DNA of 64,000 nt from an uncultured Bacteroidales bacterium. GTDB taxonomy: Bacteria; Bacteroidota; Bacteroidia; Bacteroidales; UBA932. The position numbers and the translations under genes were made by a program. The first letter of the stretch is position 1. Each line of letters begins with the position of its first letter. The DNA lies in the NCBI GenBank assembly GCA_934667175.1, contig CAKULN010000010.1, forward strand, positions 14,418-78,417, written 5' to 3'. The notes under the pieces are model-generated. The model worked only from the letters and a program-made list of their open reading frames with translations. It was not told the DNA's origin and searched no databases. Below are positions 8,996-17,118 of the stretch, in pieces.

Positions 8996-10204
8996 TTACC
9001 CTTCTCTTCCGGTCGCTGAGCTTGTCGAAGCGCCCGAGCCTTTCCCTTTGCTGAGGATGATCGTGATCACGGCGGCGAGGATCAGGGCGATGCCTGTGAC
9101 GAGGTTGACGGTGAGGGCCTCGTGGAAGACGGTCAGGCCGATCACTACCGCAGTCAGGGGCTCAAGGGCCCCCATGATGGCGGTCGGTGTGGAGCCGATG
9201 ATGCGCACTGCGATGCCCATCGAGACAAGCGAGAAGACTGTCGGGACGATTGCGAGCATCAATGAATATCCCCACTCCCGTCCTGTGACAAGAGGCATGA
9301 TGTGACGTTCCGGCGATGTGAGCGAGAACAGAACCATCGACACGGCGCAGACAATCAGTACGTAGAGGCTCAGCTTCATGGCTGACATGTCGAGTCTGTG
9401 GATTGTGACCCTGTGTGGCAGGTACTTGGCGAATCTGTTGTGGCTGGCCTTCAGGTCGGACTCCGGTGCGGAAGCACGGTTGGCGACAATGATGTAGAGG
9501 GCGTAGCTGAGAGCCGAGACCATCACGAGCAGCACTCCCACGGTGCTGAGGACGGTCTCTCCGTCACCTTTATATAGTAGGAGGACTCCGACCAGAGACA
9601 GGGCGATGGCCGCCGCCGTGGCTTTTGTGATCTTCTCTCCGTAGAGCATGGCCATCAGGACGGCTGTCATCACCGGGTAGACAAAGAGGAGGGAACAGGC
9701 CACTCCGCTGTCCATGTAGAGGAAACTACAGTACAACGTAAGGGATGAGATTACGAAGAGAAGCCCGAGTGCTGCCAGAGTCGAAAGCTCGCCGCGGCTG
9801 ACCTTGAAAGTCTCAATGTTGTCAGTCACTTCCGCAGGCTTGCAGTCGGTCACTTCGGCAGGCTCAGTGACCGACGTTTTCCCGGTCGCTGAGCCATCCC
9901 CGGTCGCTGAGCTTGTCGAAGCGACCGGGCCTGCCGAAGCGCCTGGGCCTGCCGAAGCGCCTGAGCTTGTGGTTCGACATGGCTCACCAACCATCGAAGC
10001 ACCTTTCCTGTGCATCAGAATCTTCCCCGCCATGATCCCGGCGATGGCCAATGCCGCAAGCCCGTACCTGTAGAACAGCACCGACTCCACATTCAACCCC
10101 TCCTCGTAAAGGTACTTCGCCCCGAGAGGGTTCACTCCGTAACTGACAGCGGCCAAGATCCCGAAAAAGAAACCTTTAGCCTTGCTTTCCCTTGCTCTGA
10201 TCAT
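8996..10204 (-). CDS. EamA/DMT-superfamily transporter with repeat-derived insert
   Basis: A 402-residue inner-membrane protein with the two five-helix EamA repeats. The first repeat starts FFFGILAAVSYGVNPLGAKY; the second ends VIGLTVFHEALTVNLVTGIA. DMT permeases are usually near 300 residues. The excess is a hydrophilic insert at about residues 70-130 (GEPCRTTSSGASAGPGASAG, then SVTEPAEVTDCKPAEVTDN) and a tail GSGASTSSATGREG. Both are translations of the dispersed REP-like element. The insert falls in the loop after the second helix, so the membrane core looks intact. Substrate unknown; amino acids or metabolites are usual. Confidence 0.85.
   Translation of the reverse strand: MIRARESKAKGFFFGILAAVSYGVNPLGAKYLYEEGLNVESVLFYRYGLAALAIAGIMAGKILMHRKGASMVGEPCRTTSSGASAGPGASAGPVASTSSATGDGSATGKTSVTEPAEVTDCKPAEVTDNIETFKVSRGELSTLAALGLLFVISSLTLYCSFLYMDSGVACSLLFVYPVMTAVLMAMLYGEKITKATAAAIALSLVGVLLLYKGDGETVLSTVGVLLVMVSALSYALYIIVANRASAPESDLKASHNRFAKYLPHRVTIHRLDMSAMKLSLYVLIVCAVSMVLFSLTSPERHIMPLVTGREWGYSLMLAIVPTVFSLVSMGIAVRIIGSTPTAIMGALEPLTAVVIGLTVFHEALTVNLVTGIALILAAVITIILSKGKGSGASTSSATGREG
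9007..9041. repeat. REP-like copy R2 encoding the DMT transporter C-terminus
   Basis: One copy of the element (GGTCGCT arm, core GAGCTTGTCGA) lies inside the last codons of the DMT gene and encodes the tail ASTSSATGR. Confidence 0.8.
9824..9995. repeat. REP-like cluster R3 inside the DMT transporter gene
   Basis: Several degenerate copies in both orientations (CACTTCGGCAGGCTCAGTGA, CGGTCGCTGAGCTTGTCGAA, GGTTCGACATGGCTCACCAA) lie within the coding sequence without breaking the frame. They account for the non-membrane insert of the protein. Confidence 0.82.
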
Positions 10205-10263
10205 ACTCCTTTGCCAAAAATCGGCTGCAAAGATAGCATTTTTCCCTTTCCGTTGTGCCTGCC

Positions 10264-10314
10264 TCGGTCACTTCGACAAACTCAGTGACCGAAGCCATCC
10301 GGCTGGTGAGCTTG
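10264..10314. repeat. REP-like copy R4
   Basis: A copy with GGTCACT/AGTGACC arms (read as GGTCACTTCGAC...CTCAGTGACC), followed by a partial copy. It lies between the divergent DMT and yitT-type genes, upstream of the yitT operator. Confidence 0.75.
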
Positions 10315-10399
10315 GGCTGGCAATTAGTAAGCGGCAAAAAAATGAAGATTTTTTCACCTCAAAGAACATTTCAAATAAATCAAAACAGCTTCTTATTTT

Positions 10400-10423
10400 T
10401 TTTGACGGTTACCAACGTCAAAA
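10400..10423. promoter_or_regulatory. Palindromic operator candidate upstream of the YitT gene
   Basis: Arms TTTTGACG and CGTCAAAA (8 bp, perfect) are separated by 8 nt (GTTACCAA). They lie about 28 bp upstream of the -7 element at 10451 and not at a gene end. This fits a dimeric regulator site better than a terminator. Confidence 0.4.
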
Positions 10424-10450
10424 TAGGGAAACAAATATGGAAAATAATCC

Positions 10451-10458
10451 TAACTTTG
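10451..10458 (+). promoter_or_regulatory. -7 element TAACTTTG of the YitT gene promoter
   Basis: It matches the Bacteroidota TAnnTTTG box and is followed by GC. Transcription would start near 10465, which excludes the upstream in-frame ATG at 10437 and decides for the ATG at 10485. A clear -33 box is not seen. Confidence 0.55.
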
Positions 10459-10484
10459 CGCCCGGTTTTTGGTATGACACTAAA

Positions 10485-11417
10485 ATGAACGAAAAGATTC
10501 AAAAAGTCGCCGGACTGGTCACGACCGGCAAATTCTGGAAAGAAGTCGTGATCATGACCCTGGGCATGCTTGTGGCCGCGGCGGCGGTCTATTATTTCCT
10601 TGTGCCGAGCAAACTGATCATCGGAACCATCTCTGGCCTGTCCATTGTCCTTTCGGGAATATGCGAGGCTTTCTTCGGCATCCAGATCAAGGTGTCGTTG
10701 TTTGTTGTCATCATCAATGCCATACTCTTGGTCCTGGCGTGGTTGCTGATAGGAGAGGAGTTCGGCGCCAAGACCGTTTACACGGCGATGATTCTCGGAC
10801 CTCTGATGGATTTCTGGGCTTGGGTCATGCCATACGAAAGCCTTATGGAGCCTGGCACGACATCAGTCATGGGCGACATCTGGTTCGACCTCTGCTGCTT
10901 TGTTCTTCTGCTGAGTGTATCGCAGGCTATCCTGTTCAACATCAACGCATCCACGGGCGGACTTGACATCCTTGCGAAAATCGTCAACAAGTACCTCCAC
11001 TTCGACATCGGCGCCTCAGTCTCGGTGGCCGGAGCGGTGATCTGCTGCACCGCTTTCGCCATCAATCCGTTCAAGATGGTGATCATCGGCCTTATCGGCA
11101 CGTGGATCAACGGTCTTGTCGTGGACTACTTCACCGCCAGTCTGAACAAGCGCAAAAGGGTCTGCATTATCTCCGCGGACCACGACAAGATCCGTCGTTT
11201 CATCATCGACAAATTGGGGCGTGGTTGCAGCCTTTATGAAGTGATGGGAGGCTACACAGGGGAGAAGAGCATAGAAATCCAGTCTCTTCTTACACAAGAG
11301 GAATTCTCTAATCTGATGGAGTTTCTCAAGCGCGAAGGCATCAAGTCCTTTGTCACGGCCGGCAACGTCAGCGAGGTCTATGGCCTTTGGCTGAAGCACA
11401 AGAAATTCCACTTTTAG
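10485..11417 (+). CDS. YitT-family membrane protein with C-terminal DUF2179
   Basis: With the ATG at 10485 the protein has 310 residues, normal for the family. An in-frame ATG at 10437 lies upstream of the -7 box and is rejected. The N-terminal part has about five or six membrane helices (VVIMTLGMLVAAAAVYYFLV, GTISGLSIVLSGI, NAILLVLAWLLIG and others). From about residue 225 a soluble DUF2179 domain follows (RKRVCIISADHDKIRRFI ... GGYTGEKSIEIQSLLTQEE ... FVTAGNVSEVYG). The role is unproven; family members are sometimes annotated as transporters. Confidence 0.85.
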   Translation: MNEKIQKVAGLVTTGKFWKEVVIMTLGMLVAAAAVYYFLVPSKLIIGTISGLSIVLSGICEAFFGIQIKVSLFVVIINAILLVLAWLLIGEEFGAKTVYTAMILGPLMDFWAWVMPYESLMEPGTTSVMGDIWFDLCCFVLLLSVSQAILFNINASTGGLDILAKIVNKYLHFDIGASVSVAGAVICCTAFAINPFKMVIIGLIGTWINGLVVDYFTASLNKRKRVCIISADHDKIRRFIIDKLGRGCSLYEVMGGYTGEKSIEIQSLLTQEEFSNLMEFLKREGIKSFVTAGNVSEVYGLWLKHKKFHF

Positions 11418-11464
11418 AAGCATCGATACAGGATTTTTCTGGTCAAAAACAAATTCTTGGGCCG

Positions 11465-11491
11465 AATCGGCTTTCCTGGGCCGATTTTTTT
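11465..11491 (+). terminator. Rho-independent terminator of the YitT gene
   Basis: Stem AATCGGC / GCCGATT with an 8-nt loop, followed by an uninterrupted T run. It lies 47 bp after the yitT stop and immediately before the next promoter. Confidence 0.7.
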
Positions 11492-11494
11492 GCC

Positions 11495-11502
11495 TATATT
11501 TG
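11495..11502 (+). promoter_or_regulatory. -7 element TATATTTG
   Basis: A perfect TAnnTTTG box with TTTC 19 nt upstream (one mismatch to the -33 TTTG). Transcription would begin near 11510, 18 bp before the ATG at 11528, so the longer in-frame ORF from 11387 is not used. Confidence 0.6.
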
Positions 11503-11527
11503 TTTTTTAGTTTTAAAATCGTTTGCT

Positions 11528-12001
11528 ATGGCGGAGACCGAGACTGTATACCCTTTGGATCCGGAGAAGGTGTATTTTTCGATGGATGAACTGACCCTCG
11601 ACACTGACGAAGGTCCCAAGACATTGCGGGTCGGCTCGTGGCTGAACTACGATCCTGTCAGAATCCACAGGATGATCATCCGTGAGAAGACACTGCAGGT
11701 GGATCAGTTCGAGGTCTATAACCCGCTTATGAGCAAGTTGCGCCGGGCCGATCAGCAGTACTACAAGCAGTTCATGGGGCTTGCTCTGACAATCGATTTC
11801 CCGGGCTACTCATCCGAGATCCTGGCGAGAATCCCTTTTGAGAACGACCCCATCGGCTTCTACAAATGGTGGCGCAAGGGGAAGCACGAGGACAAGGTCT
11901 ATCTCTCCAAGGCCAACCAGTTCAAGTTGTTCCAAAAAGTAGCCTTGATGGAGCCAAAGATAATGCTCAAAAAAGATCTCGACTTCCTGAAATCTTTCTG
12001 A
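11528..12001 (+). CDS. Conserved-looking soluble protein, function unknown
   Basis: A 157-residue protein starting MAETETVYPLDPEKVYFSMD, with the ATG chosen because the promoter at 11495 lies inside the longer frame. I do not recognise a family. It has no signal peptide or membrane segment. It is rich in charged and aromatic residues, with a mixed alpha/beta pattern (QVDQFEVYNPLMSKLRRADQ, then PFENDPIGFYKWWRKGKHED) and a Lys-rich C-terminus (KKDLDFLKSF). A BspA-type LRR gene begins 24 bp downstream on the same strand, so the two are probably co-transcribed. Confidence 0.55.
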   Translation: MAETETVYPLDPEKVYFSMDELTLDTDEGPKTLRVGSWLNYDPVRIHRMIIREKTLQVDQFEVYNPLMSKLRRADQQYYKQFMGLALTIDFPGYSSEILARIPFENDPIGFYKWWRKGKHEDKVYLSKANQFKLFQKVALMEPKIMLKKDLDFLKSF

Positions 12002-12024
12002 CAGAAGGAAAAATCATTTTTAAT

Positions 12025-12720
12025 ATGCAAGACTGGCTACAGGCTCTCAGACTTGACACGTCGGCCGTTGAAAAGGACCGCGCCTGTGATGTCTGGGACA
12101 ATGACAATTGCTGCAATTACTCCGCCGACGGAACGAAGCTGCTCGACGCCGAGAATTATCCAAGCGAGGTACACGTCAAGGACGGCACGAAAGTCATCTG
12201 CGACGGAGCTTTCGCCTTTCAGCCCTACATGGCTGAGGACAGGAAGATCGGCGAGGATATTCCCGAAGAGGAAAGGGCTTCGTTTCTGGACAGGATATTC
12301 CTCCCTCAAAGCGTCACGCACATAGGCCGCGAGGCTTTCCGCGAGTGCGGTTGGCTGAAAAGCATCCGTTTGCCTAAGGATTTGATATTCATTGGTGACG
12401 GCGCTTTCTTTGGCTGTTGGGAACTTCGCTCGATAAGTTGTCCTGCCGGATTGGTCGCCATCGGGGACGGGGCTTTCGAGGAGTGCTTCTCTCTGGACAA
12501 GGTGAGATTAAACAAAGGGCTTAAGGCTATCGGCGCCGGGGCGTTTCTGGCCTGTGAGTCCTTGGAGGAGATCGTCCTTCCGGCCGGTCTGGAGTTCATC
12601 GGGGATGACGCATTCTACGGAGCGTCCTTGAAAAAGATTTTTGTCCCGAAAAGTGCCAGAAGCCGCCTGAGTGAACTCCTTCCTGAAAACCTGCACAAGA
12701 AAATCCGCGTCATTCATTGA
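12025..12720 (+). CDS. BspA-type leucine-rich-repeat (LRR_5) protein, no export signal
   Basis: A 231-residue protein from ATG 12025, with an AGAAGGAA purine-rich site upstream. It holds four to five LRR_5 repeats of about 23 residues: THIGREAFRECGWLKSIRLP, FIGDGAFFGCWELRSISCP, AIGDGAFEECFSLDKVRL, AIGAGAFLACESLEEIVLP, FIGDDAFYGASLKKIFVP. BspA-like proteins are usually secreted or surface-attached. Here the N-terminus (MQDWLQALRLDTSAVEKDRA) has no signal peptide and there is no anchor, so a cytoplasmic location is implied. The frame extends upstream over the previous gene without a better start. Confidence 0.75.
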   Translation: MQDWLQALRLDTSAVEKDRACDVWDNDNCCNYSADGTKLLDAENYPSEVHVKDGTKVICDGAFAFQPYMAEDRKIGEDIPEEERASFLDRIFLPQSVTHIGREAFRECGWLKSIRLPKDLIFIGDGAFFGCWELRSISCPAGLVAIGDGAFEECFSLDKVRLNKGLKAIGAGAFLACESLEEIVLPAGLEFIGDDAFYGASLKKIFVPKSARSRLSELLPENLHKKIRVIH

Positions 12721-12748
12721 CGGTATTTTCAAATTGAAAGTTTTTGAC

Positions 12749-12756
12749 TACATTTG
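12749..12756 (+). promoter_or_regulatory. -7 element TACATTTG upstream of the FGE-like lipoprotein gene
   Basis: A perfect TAnnTTTG match 25 bp before the ATG at 12781, in an AT-rich gap. The -33 region is weak. Confidence 0.5.
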
Positions 12757-12780
12757 GAATCGTAATTTTTAAGAATATTC

Positions 12781-14238
12781 ATGAATATGAATAAATTTTT
12801 TAATCTGGTCGCTATCGTGGCCGCCGCTTTGTCGGCCACGGCTTGCAAGACAAATCTTCAGAAACCTCAAGGTGTTGACTATCAGATGAGTTATACTGTC
12901 GATGACGTGACATTCGACATGGTAAAGATCCCTGCGGGGCATTACACAATGGGGCTTTCCGCGGACAACCGCAGGAAGGTCACGAACGGGATTCCCCACG
13001 AGGTGGCTCTTGACGGGTTCGTCATCAGCTCCAAGCCTGTCACGCAGGCTTTGTGGACGGCCGTGATGGGCGGCAATCCAAGTTCGGTGCAGAATCCTGA
13101 CGCCCCGGTGGACATGGTCTCATGGGTGGATGCCGTCAAGTTTATCGGCAGACTGAACAAGGCCACCGGCAAGATATTCCTTCTTCCTACCGAGGCTCAA
13201 TGGGAATATGCGCAGGGAGTTCAGAACGGTAAGGGTTTCTCTTCTGTGGCGGAATGGTGCCTGGACAGTTATGACGCTGTGCAGGAGGGCTCTACAAGTA
13301 ATGAATATTTCAAACCGATGGAGTTGACCGTCAATCCGGAAGGCCCTGCGGAAAAGGACGGCAAGGTTGTGCGCACCGTGCATGAAAGGATAGAGGTGGA
13401 AAGTCACACCCGCAAGGCCAAAGTAGGTTTCAGGCTTGCCCAACCGACTGAGGAGGTGCTGTCAGCCGCCGTTTTGGAGCCGATTGAAGGAACCACGATT
13501 GACCGTGAGAAAATCGACGCTTCGGACGCGAAGCCGGAAGTCTTTGCTGTCGGTGGTGTGACGTTCAAGATGATAAAAGTCAAAGGAGGCGCATTCTCAA
13601 TGGGTTTCAACGACTACGACGCTCCTTTGACAACGTTCTCTGTTCCCGAGAACGAGCGGCCTGCCCACCCTGTGACCCTTGATGATTTTGAGATAGGAGA
13701 GACCGAAGTGACTGTCGCCCTTTGGAACGCCGTGATGGGTTCTGTACCTTATCTTAACGATCCGGATGAGCTTCGGAAGCCTGTCGGAAATGTCTCATGG
13801 TACAACTGCCAGACTTTCATCAGCCGACTCAACGCCTTGACCGGACGCAAGTTCCGTCTGCCGACCGAGGCTGAGTGGGAATATGCCGCCAGAGGTGGCC
13901 AGAAGTCCCGTCACTACGGATTCAGCGGATCCAACGCCTACGACGCCATGTGGTTCGTGGACAATGCTAAGTCGAAAACCAAGGATGTCAAGACATGCAA
14001 GGCCAATGAGTTGGGAATATACGACATGAGCGGCAACGTCTGGGAGTGGTGCTATGACCGTGCGGGGGAATATTCAAAAGACGCTCAGACCAATCCGATC
14101 GGCGCCACGGAAGGCGGTACGAGGATACTTCGTGGCGGAAGCTGCGCCAGCCGCTGGGATGCCTGCCGCATCACAAACAGGTCATTCATGCCGGCCAAGA
14201 ACATCAAAGGCACTTTCGGTCTGAGGCTCGCGCTTTAA
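12781..14238 (+). CDS. Lipoprotein with two formylglycine-generating-enzyme-like (SUMF1) domains
   Basis: A 485-residue protein with signal peptide and lipobox (AALSATAC, Cys at about residue 22). There are two tandem SUMF1/FGE-fold modules. The first, about residues 38-220, is shortened: it keeps FDMVKIPAGHYTMG, ITQALW-like TQALWTAVMG and LPTEAQWEYAQG but lacks most of the middle. The second, about 258-485, is complete (FKMIKVKGGAFSMGF, EVTVALWNAVMG, LPTEAEWEYAARGG, YDMSGNVWEW, RILRGGSCASRWDACRITNR). The Cys pair in the last motif is spaced C-x6-C, not the C-x4-C of true sulfatase activators. No sulfatase is nearby, so a structural or binding role is as likely as enzyme activity. Confidence 0.8.
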   Translation: MNMNKFFNLVAIVAAALSATACKTNLQKPQGVDYQMSYTVDDVTFDMVKIPAGHYTMGLSADNRRKVTNGIPHEVALDGFVISSKPVTQALWTAVMGGNPSSVQNPDAPVDMVSWVDAVKFIGRLNKATGKIFLLPTEAQWEYAQGVQNGKGFSSVAEWCLDSYDAVQEGSTSNEYFKPMELTVNPEGPAEKDGKVVRTVHERIEVESHTRKAKVGFRLAQPTEEVLSAAVLEPIEGTTIDREKIDASDAKPEVFAVGGVTFKMIKVKGGAFSMGFNDYDAPLTTFSVPENERPAHPVTLDDFEIGETEVTVALWNAVMGSVPYLNDPDELRKPVGNVSWYNCQTFISRLNALTGRKFRLPTEAEWEYAARGGQKSRHYGFSGSNAYDAMWFVDNAKSKTKDVKTCKANELGIYDMSGNVWEWCYDRAGEYSKDAQTNPIGATEGGTRILRGGSCASRWDACRITNRSFMPAKNIKGTFGLRLAL

Positions 14239-14273
14239 TCTGAATATTATACTAAACACTGATAATTGATTTT

Positions 14274-15380
14274 ATGGAGGAGCAACTCAAAGTTACCTGT
14301 CTGCATGACAGTCACGTGGCTCTCGGAGCCAAGATGAGTCCTTTCGCTGGATTCGACATGCCGATTCAGTACTCTTCGATCACCGAGGAGCATCTGGCGG
14401 TCCGTGGCAATGTGGGTATGTTCGACGTCTCTCACATGGGTGAGATCTTCGTCAGCGGCCCGGACGCGGAAAAGTTCGTCAACCACATATTCACCAATGA
14501 CATCCGCCCCATGGTTCCGGGTCAGGTTCTGTACGGGATGATGCTTTACCCAGACGGTGGCACCGTGGATGACCTTCTGGTTTACAAGGAGTTTACCGCT
14601 GACCATTATCTTTTGGTAGTGAACGCCGCCAACATCGAGAAGGATTTCCTCTGGATCAAGGACCACGCCGAAGGCTACGATGTGAAGCTGGTCAACGATT
14701 CCGACAAATGGGGTCAGATCGCTCTTCAGGGACCTAAGGCAGAGGAGACTCTCGTGAAGGTTCTCGGTTTCGCTGCTGACGCTGCCAAACTGACATTCTA
14801 CACATTCAAGGATTTCGAGGATGCCGGCACAAGGGTCATCATCAGCCGCACCGGTTACACCGGAGAGGACGGATTCGAGATCTATGCCGCCCCAGGTCTC
14901 ATCGTGAAATACTGGGACGCTTTCCTGAAGGCTGCTGTGGTACCTTGCGGACTTGGCTGCCGTGACACTCTCCGTTTCGAGGCCGGACTGCCTCTGTACG
15001 GTGACGAGCTTACTCCGGAAATCTCTCCGGTCACCGCCGGATTCAGCATGTTCTGCAAACTGGACAAGGACGAGTTCATCGGCAAGGAGGCCATTGCTGA
15101 CCAGAAGGCCAACGGCACGAAGATGAAGCTCGTGGGCATCGAGCTCCAGGACAAGGCCATTCCTCGCGCCGGCTATCCGGTCGAGCTTGAGGATGGCACC
15201 GAGGTCGGAGTCGTGACCACCGGCTACCACAGCATCTCCCTTGGCAAGAGCATCTGCTTCGCTCTCGTGAAGAGAGAGTACGGCGCTCTTGACGCTCCGC
15301 TTTCCGTCCGCATCCGCAAGAAGGTGTTCCCGGGAAAGGTTGTTAAGAAGAGATTCTACCAGACGAATTATAAGAAGTAA
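14274..15380 (+). CDS. gcvT: Aminomethyltransferase (glycine cleavage system T protein)
   Basis: A 368-residue, full-length T protein: N-terminal [14 protein letters not shown], the folate-fold [36 protein letters not shown] and the C-terminal barrel ending [16 protein letters not shown]. It transfers the methylene group from aminomethyl-lipoyl-H protein to tetrahydrofolate, releasing ammonia. It is the first gene of gcvT-gcvH-gcvPA-gcvPB; gcvH follows after 25 bp. The 35-bp leader is too short for a glycine riboswitch. The system's fourth protein, dihydrolipoamide dehydrogenase, is not in the window. Confidence 0.97.
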   Translation: MEEQLKVTCLHDSHVALGAKMSPFAGFDMPIQYSSITEEHLAVRGNVGMFDVSHMGEIFVSGPDAEKFVNHIFTNDIRPMVPGQVLYGMMLYPDGGTVDDLLVYKEFTADHYLLVVNAANIEKDFLWIKDHAEGYDVKLVNDSDKWGQIALQGPKAEETLVKVLGFAADAAKLTFYTFKDFEDAGTRVIISRTGYTGEDGFEIYAAPGLIVKYWDAFLKAAVVPCGLGCRDTLRFEAGLPLYGDELTPEISPVTAGFSMFCKLDKDEFIGKEAIADQKANGTKMKLVGIELQDKAIPRAGYPVELEDGTEVGVVTTGYHSISLGKSICFALVKREYGALDAPLSVRIRKKVFPGKVVKKRFYQTNYKK

Positions 15381-15405
15381 TATATTCATAAATAATAAAT
15401 TCACT

Positions 15406-15786
15406 ATGAGCAAAGTAGTAGAAGGCCTCCGTTACAGCGAGGACCACGAGTGGGTAAAGGTAGAAGGCGACATCGCCGTCATCGGTATTTCTGATTTCGC
15501 CCAGAAGGAGCTTGGCGACATCACCTACGCTGACCTCCCGGAGGTTGACGATGAGGTTGAAGCCGGTGAAGAATTCGGTGCTCTTGAGAGCGTGAAGGCT
15601 TCCAGCGAGCTTCTCTCTCCGGTTTCCGGAAAGGTTGTCGAGGTCAATCCAGATCTTGAGGACGCTCCTGAGAAGATCAACGAGGACGCCTATGAGGCTT
15701 GGATCATCAAGGTCGAGATGAGCGATCCTTCACAGGTTGACGCCCTGATGGACGCGGAGGCTTACAAGGCACACACCGAGAAGTAG
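15406..15786 (+). CDS. gcvH: Glycine cleavage system H protein
   Basis: A 126-residue lipoyl carrier starting [20 protein letters not shown] at ATG 15406; an upstream in-frame extension from 15289 lies inside gcvT and is rejected. The lipoylated Lys is in [18 protein letters not shown]. It shuttles the aminomethyl group between P and T proteins. One nucleotide separates its stop from the gcvPA start, so translation is coupled. Confidence 0.97.
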   Translation: MSKVVEGLRYSEDHEWVKVEGDIAVIGISDFAQKELGDITYADLPEVDDEVEAGEEFGALESVKASSELLSPVSGKVVEVNPDLEDAPEKINEDAYEAWIIKVEMSDPSQVDALMDAEAYKAHTEK

Positions 15787-15787
15787 T

Positions 15788-17113
15788 ATGTCCGCATTCC
15801 CTTATTTCCCTCACACTGAAGATGATGTCCGCGCGATGTTGGATCGCATAGGGGTGAAGTCTCTGGACGACCTCTATTCCGATGTCCCGAAGGATGTCAT
15901 CTTCAAGGGTGAATATGACCTGCCGGAGGCAATGTCCGAGCAGGAGGTCCGGGACTTCTTCGAGTCTCTGGACAAGAAGGACGAGAAGCTGAAAGTGTTC
16001 GTCGGCCAGGGCGCCTACGACCACTACACTCCGTCCGTCGTTCCTTACATCACTTCCCGCTCGGAGTTCCTGACGGCCTACACCCCTTATCAGGCCGAGA
16101 TCTCTCAGGGTACCCTCAGGTACATATTCGAGTACCAGAGCATGATCTGCGCTCTGACAGGACTTGACATCAGCAACGCTTCAATGTATGACGGCCCGAC
16201 CGCTGCCGCAGAGGCCGTGAGGATGGCACCGGCCTGCACAAAGCGCAAGTCCCGTGTGCTTGTCTCCTCATCCCTGCTTCCGAATGTCATCAAGACGATC
16301 CGGACATATTCCGGTTACCACGGCACCGAATTGGCGCTCGTTCCTTGCAAGGACGGCCAGACTTGTCTGGAAAGTGTCAAGGCTGAGCTCGCCAAGAACG
16401 ATGTCGCCGGGGTGATTGTCCCTTCGATCAACCGCTACGGCATCATCGAGGACCTGACCGGCTTTGCGGAGGCTATCCACGAGGAAGGTGGAATATTCAT
16501 TGAATATTGCGACCCTTCCGCTCTCGCGGTGCTCAAGACACCGGCGGAGTGGGGCGCTGACATAGCTGTCGGTGACGGCCAGAGCCTCGGCATCCCGATG
16601 AGTTTCGGTGGTCCTTACGTGGGCTTCATGGCTTGCAGGAAGGAATATGTCCGCAAACTTCCCGGAAGGATCGTCGGCGAGACCCGTGACACGGAGGGCC
16701 GCCGCTGCTTCTGTCTGACCCTTCAGGCCCGCGAGCAGCACATCCGCCGTGAGAAGGCCACTTCCAACATCTGCTCGAACGAAAGTTTGATGGCTCTCTA
16801 TGTGACTGTCTATATGTCGCTTATGGGACCGAAAGGACTCAAGGAGGTCAATGACCGCTCTTATGCCGCCGCCCATTATCTCCATGATGAGCTGCTGAAG
16901 ACCGGAAAGTTCGCCGAAGTATTCGATAAGCCGTTCCTCAAGGAGTTCGTGCTGAAGCCGTTGATGCCTGTCGAGAGACTGCACATCAAGCTTCACGACG
17001 GTGGATTCTTCGCTGCACTTGAGACAGAGGAAGGCTATGTAAGTTTCTGTGCGACTGAAAGAAGGACGAAAGCTGAGATCGACGCTCTCGTCGCTTTGGT
17101 GAAGGAGGCCTAA
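15788..17113 (+). CDS. gcvPA: Glycine dehydrogenase (decarboxylating) subunit 1
   Basis: A 441-residue N-terminal-type P subunit (FPYFPHTEDDVRAMLDRIGV, YTPYQAEISQGTLRYIFEYQ, TGLDISNASMYDGPTAAAEA). In the two-subunit P protein this half pairs with the PLP-binding subunit encoded next. It starts 1 bp after gcvH, and gcvPB follows after 5 bp. Confidence 0.96.
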   Translation: MSAFPYFPHTEDDVRAMLDRIGVKSLDDLYSDVPKDVIFKGEYDLPEAMSEQEVRDFFESLDKKDEKLKVFVGQGAYDHYTPSVVPYITSRSEFLTAYTPYQAEISQGTLRYIFEYQSMICALTGLDISNASMYDGPTAAAEAVRMAPACTKRKSRVLVSSSLLPNVIKTIRTYSGYHGTELALVPCKDGQTCLESVKAELAKNDVAGVIVPSINRYGIIEDLTGFAEAIHEEGGIFIEYCDPSALAVLKTPAEWGADIAVGDGQSLGIPMSFGGPYVGFMACRKEYVRKLPGRIVGETRDTEGRRCFCLTLQAREQHIRREKATSNICSNESLMALYVTVYMSLMGPKGLKEVNDRSYAAAHYLHDELLKTGKFAEVFDKPFLKEFVLKPLMPVERLHIKLHDGGFFAALETEEGYVSFCATERRTKAEIDALVALVKEA

Positions 17114-17118
17114 GGAAT

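Noticed and set aside
10182-10484. Longer N-terminus of the YitT protein
   Set aside because: It would include a REP-like copy, an operator-like palindrome and the promoter; the protein from 10485 has normal length.
11387-11527. Longer N-terminus of the unrecognised 157-residue protein
   Set aside because: The extension overlaps the yitT end, its terminator and a consensus -7 box, so the ATG at 11528 is used.
14239-14273. Glycine riboswitch before gcvT
   Set aside because: Only 35 bp separate the upstream stop from gcvT, too short for the aptamer, and no conserved core is seen.
15289-15405. N-terminal extension of gcvH
   Set aside because: It lies within gcvT; the family start MSKVVEGL is at 15406.
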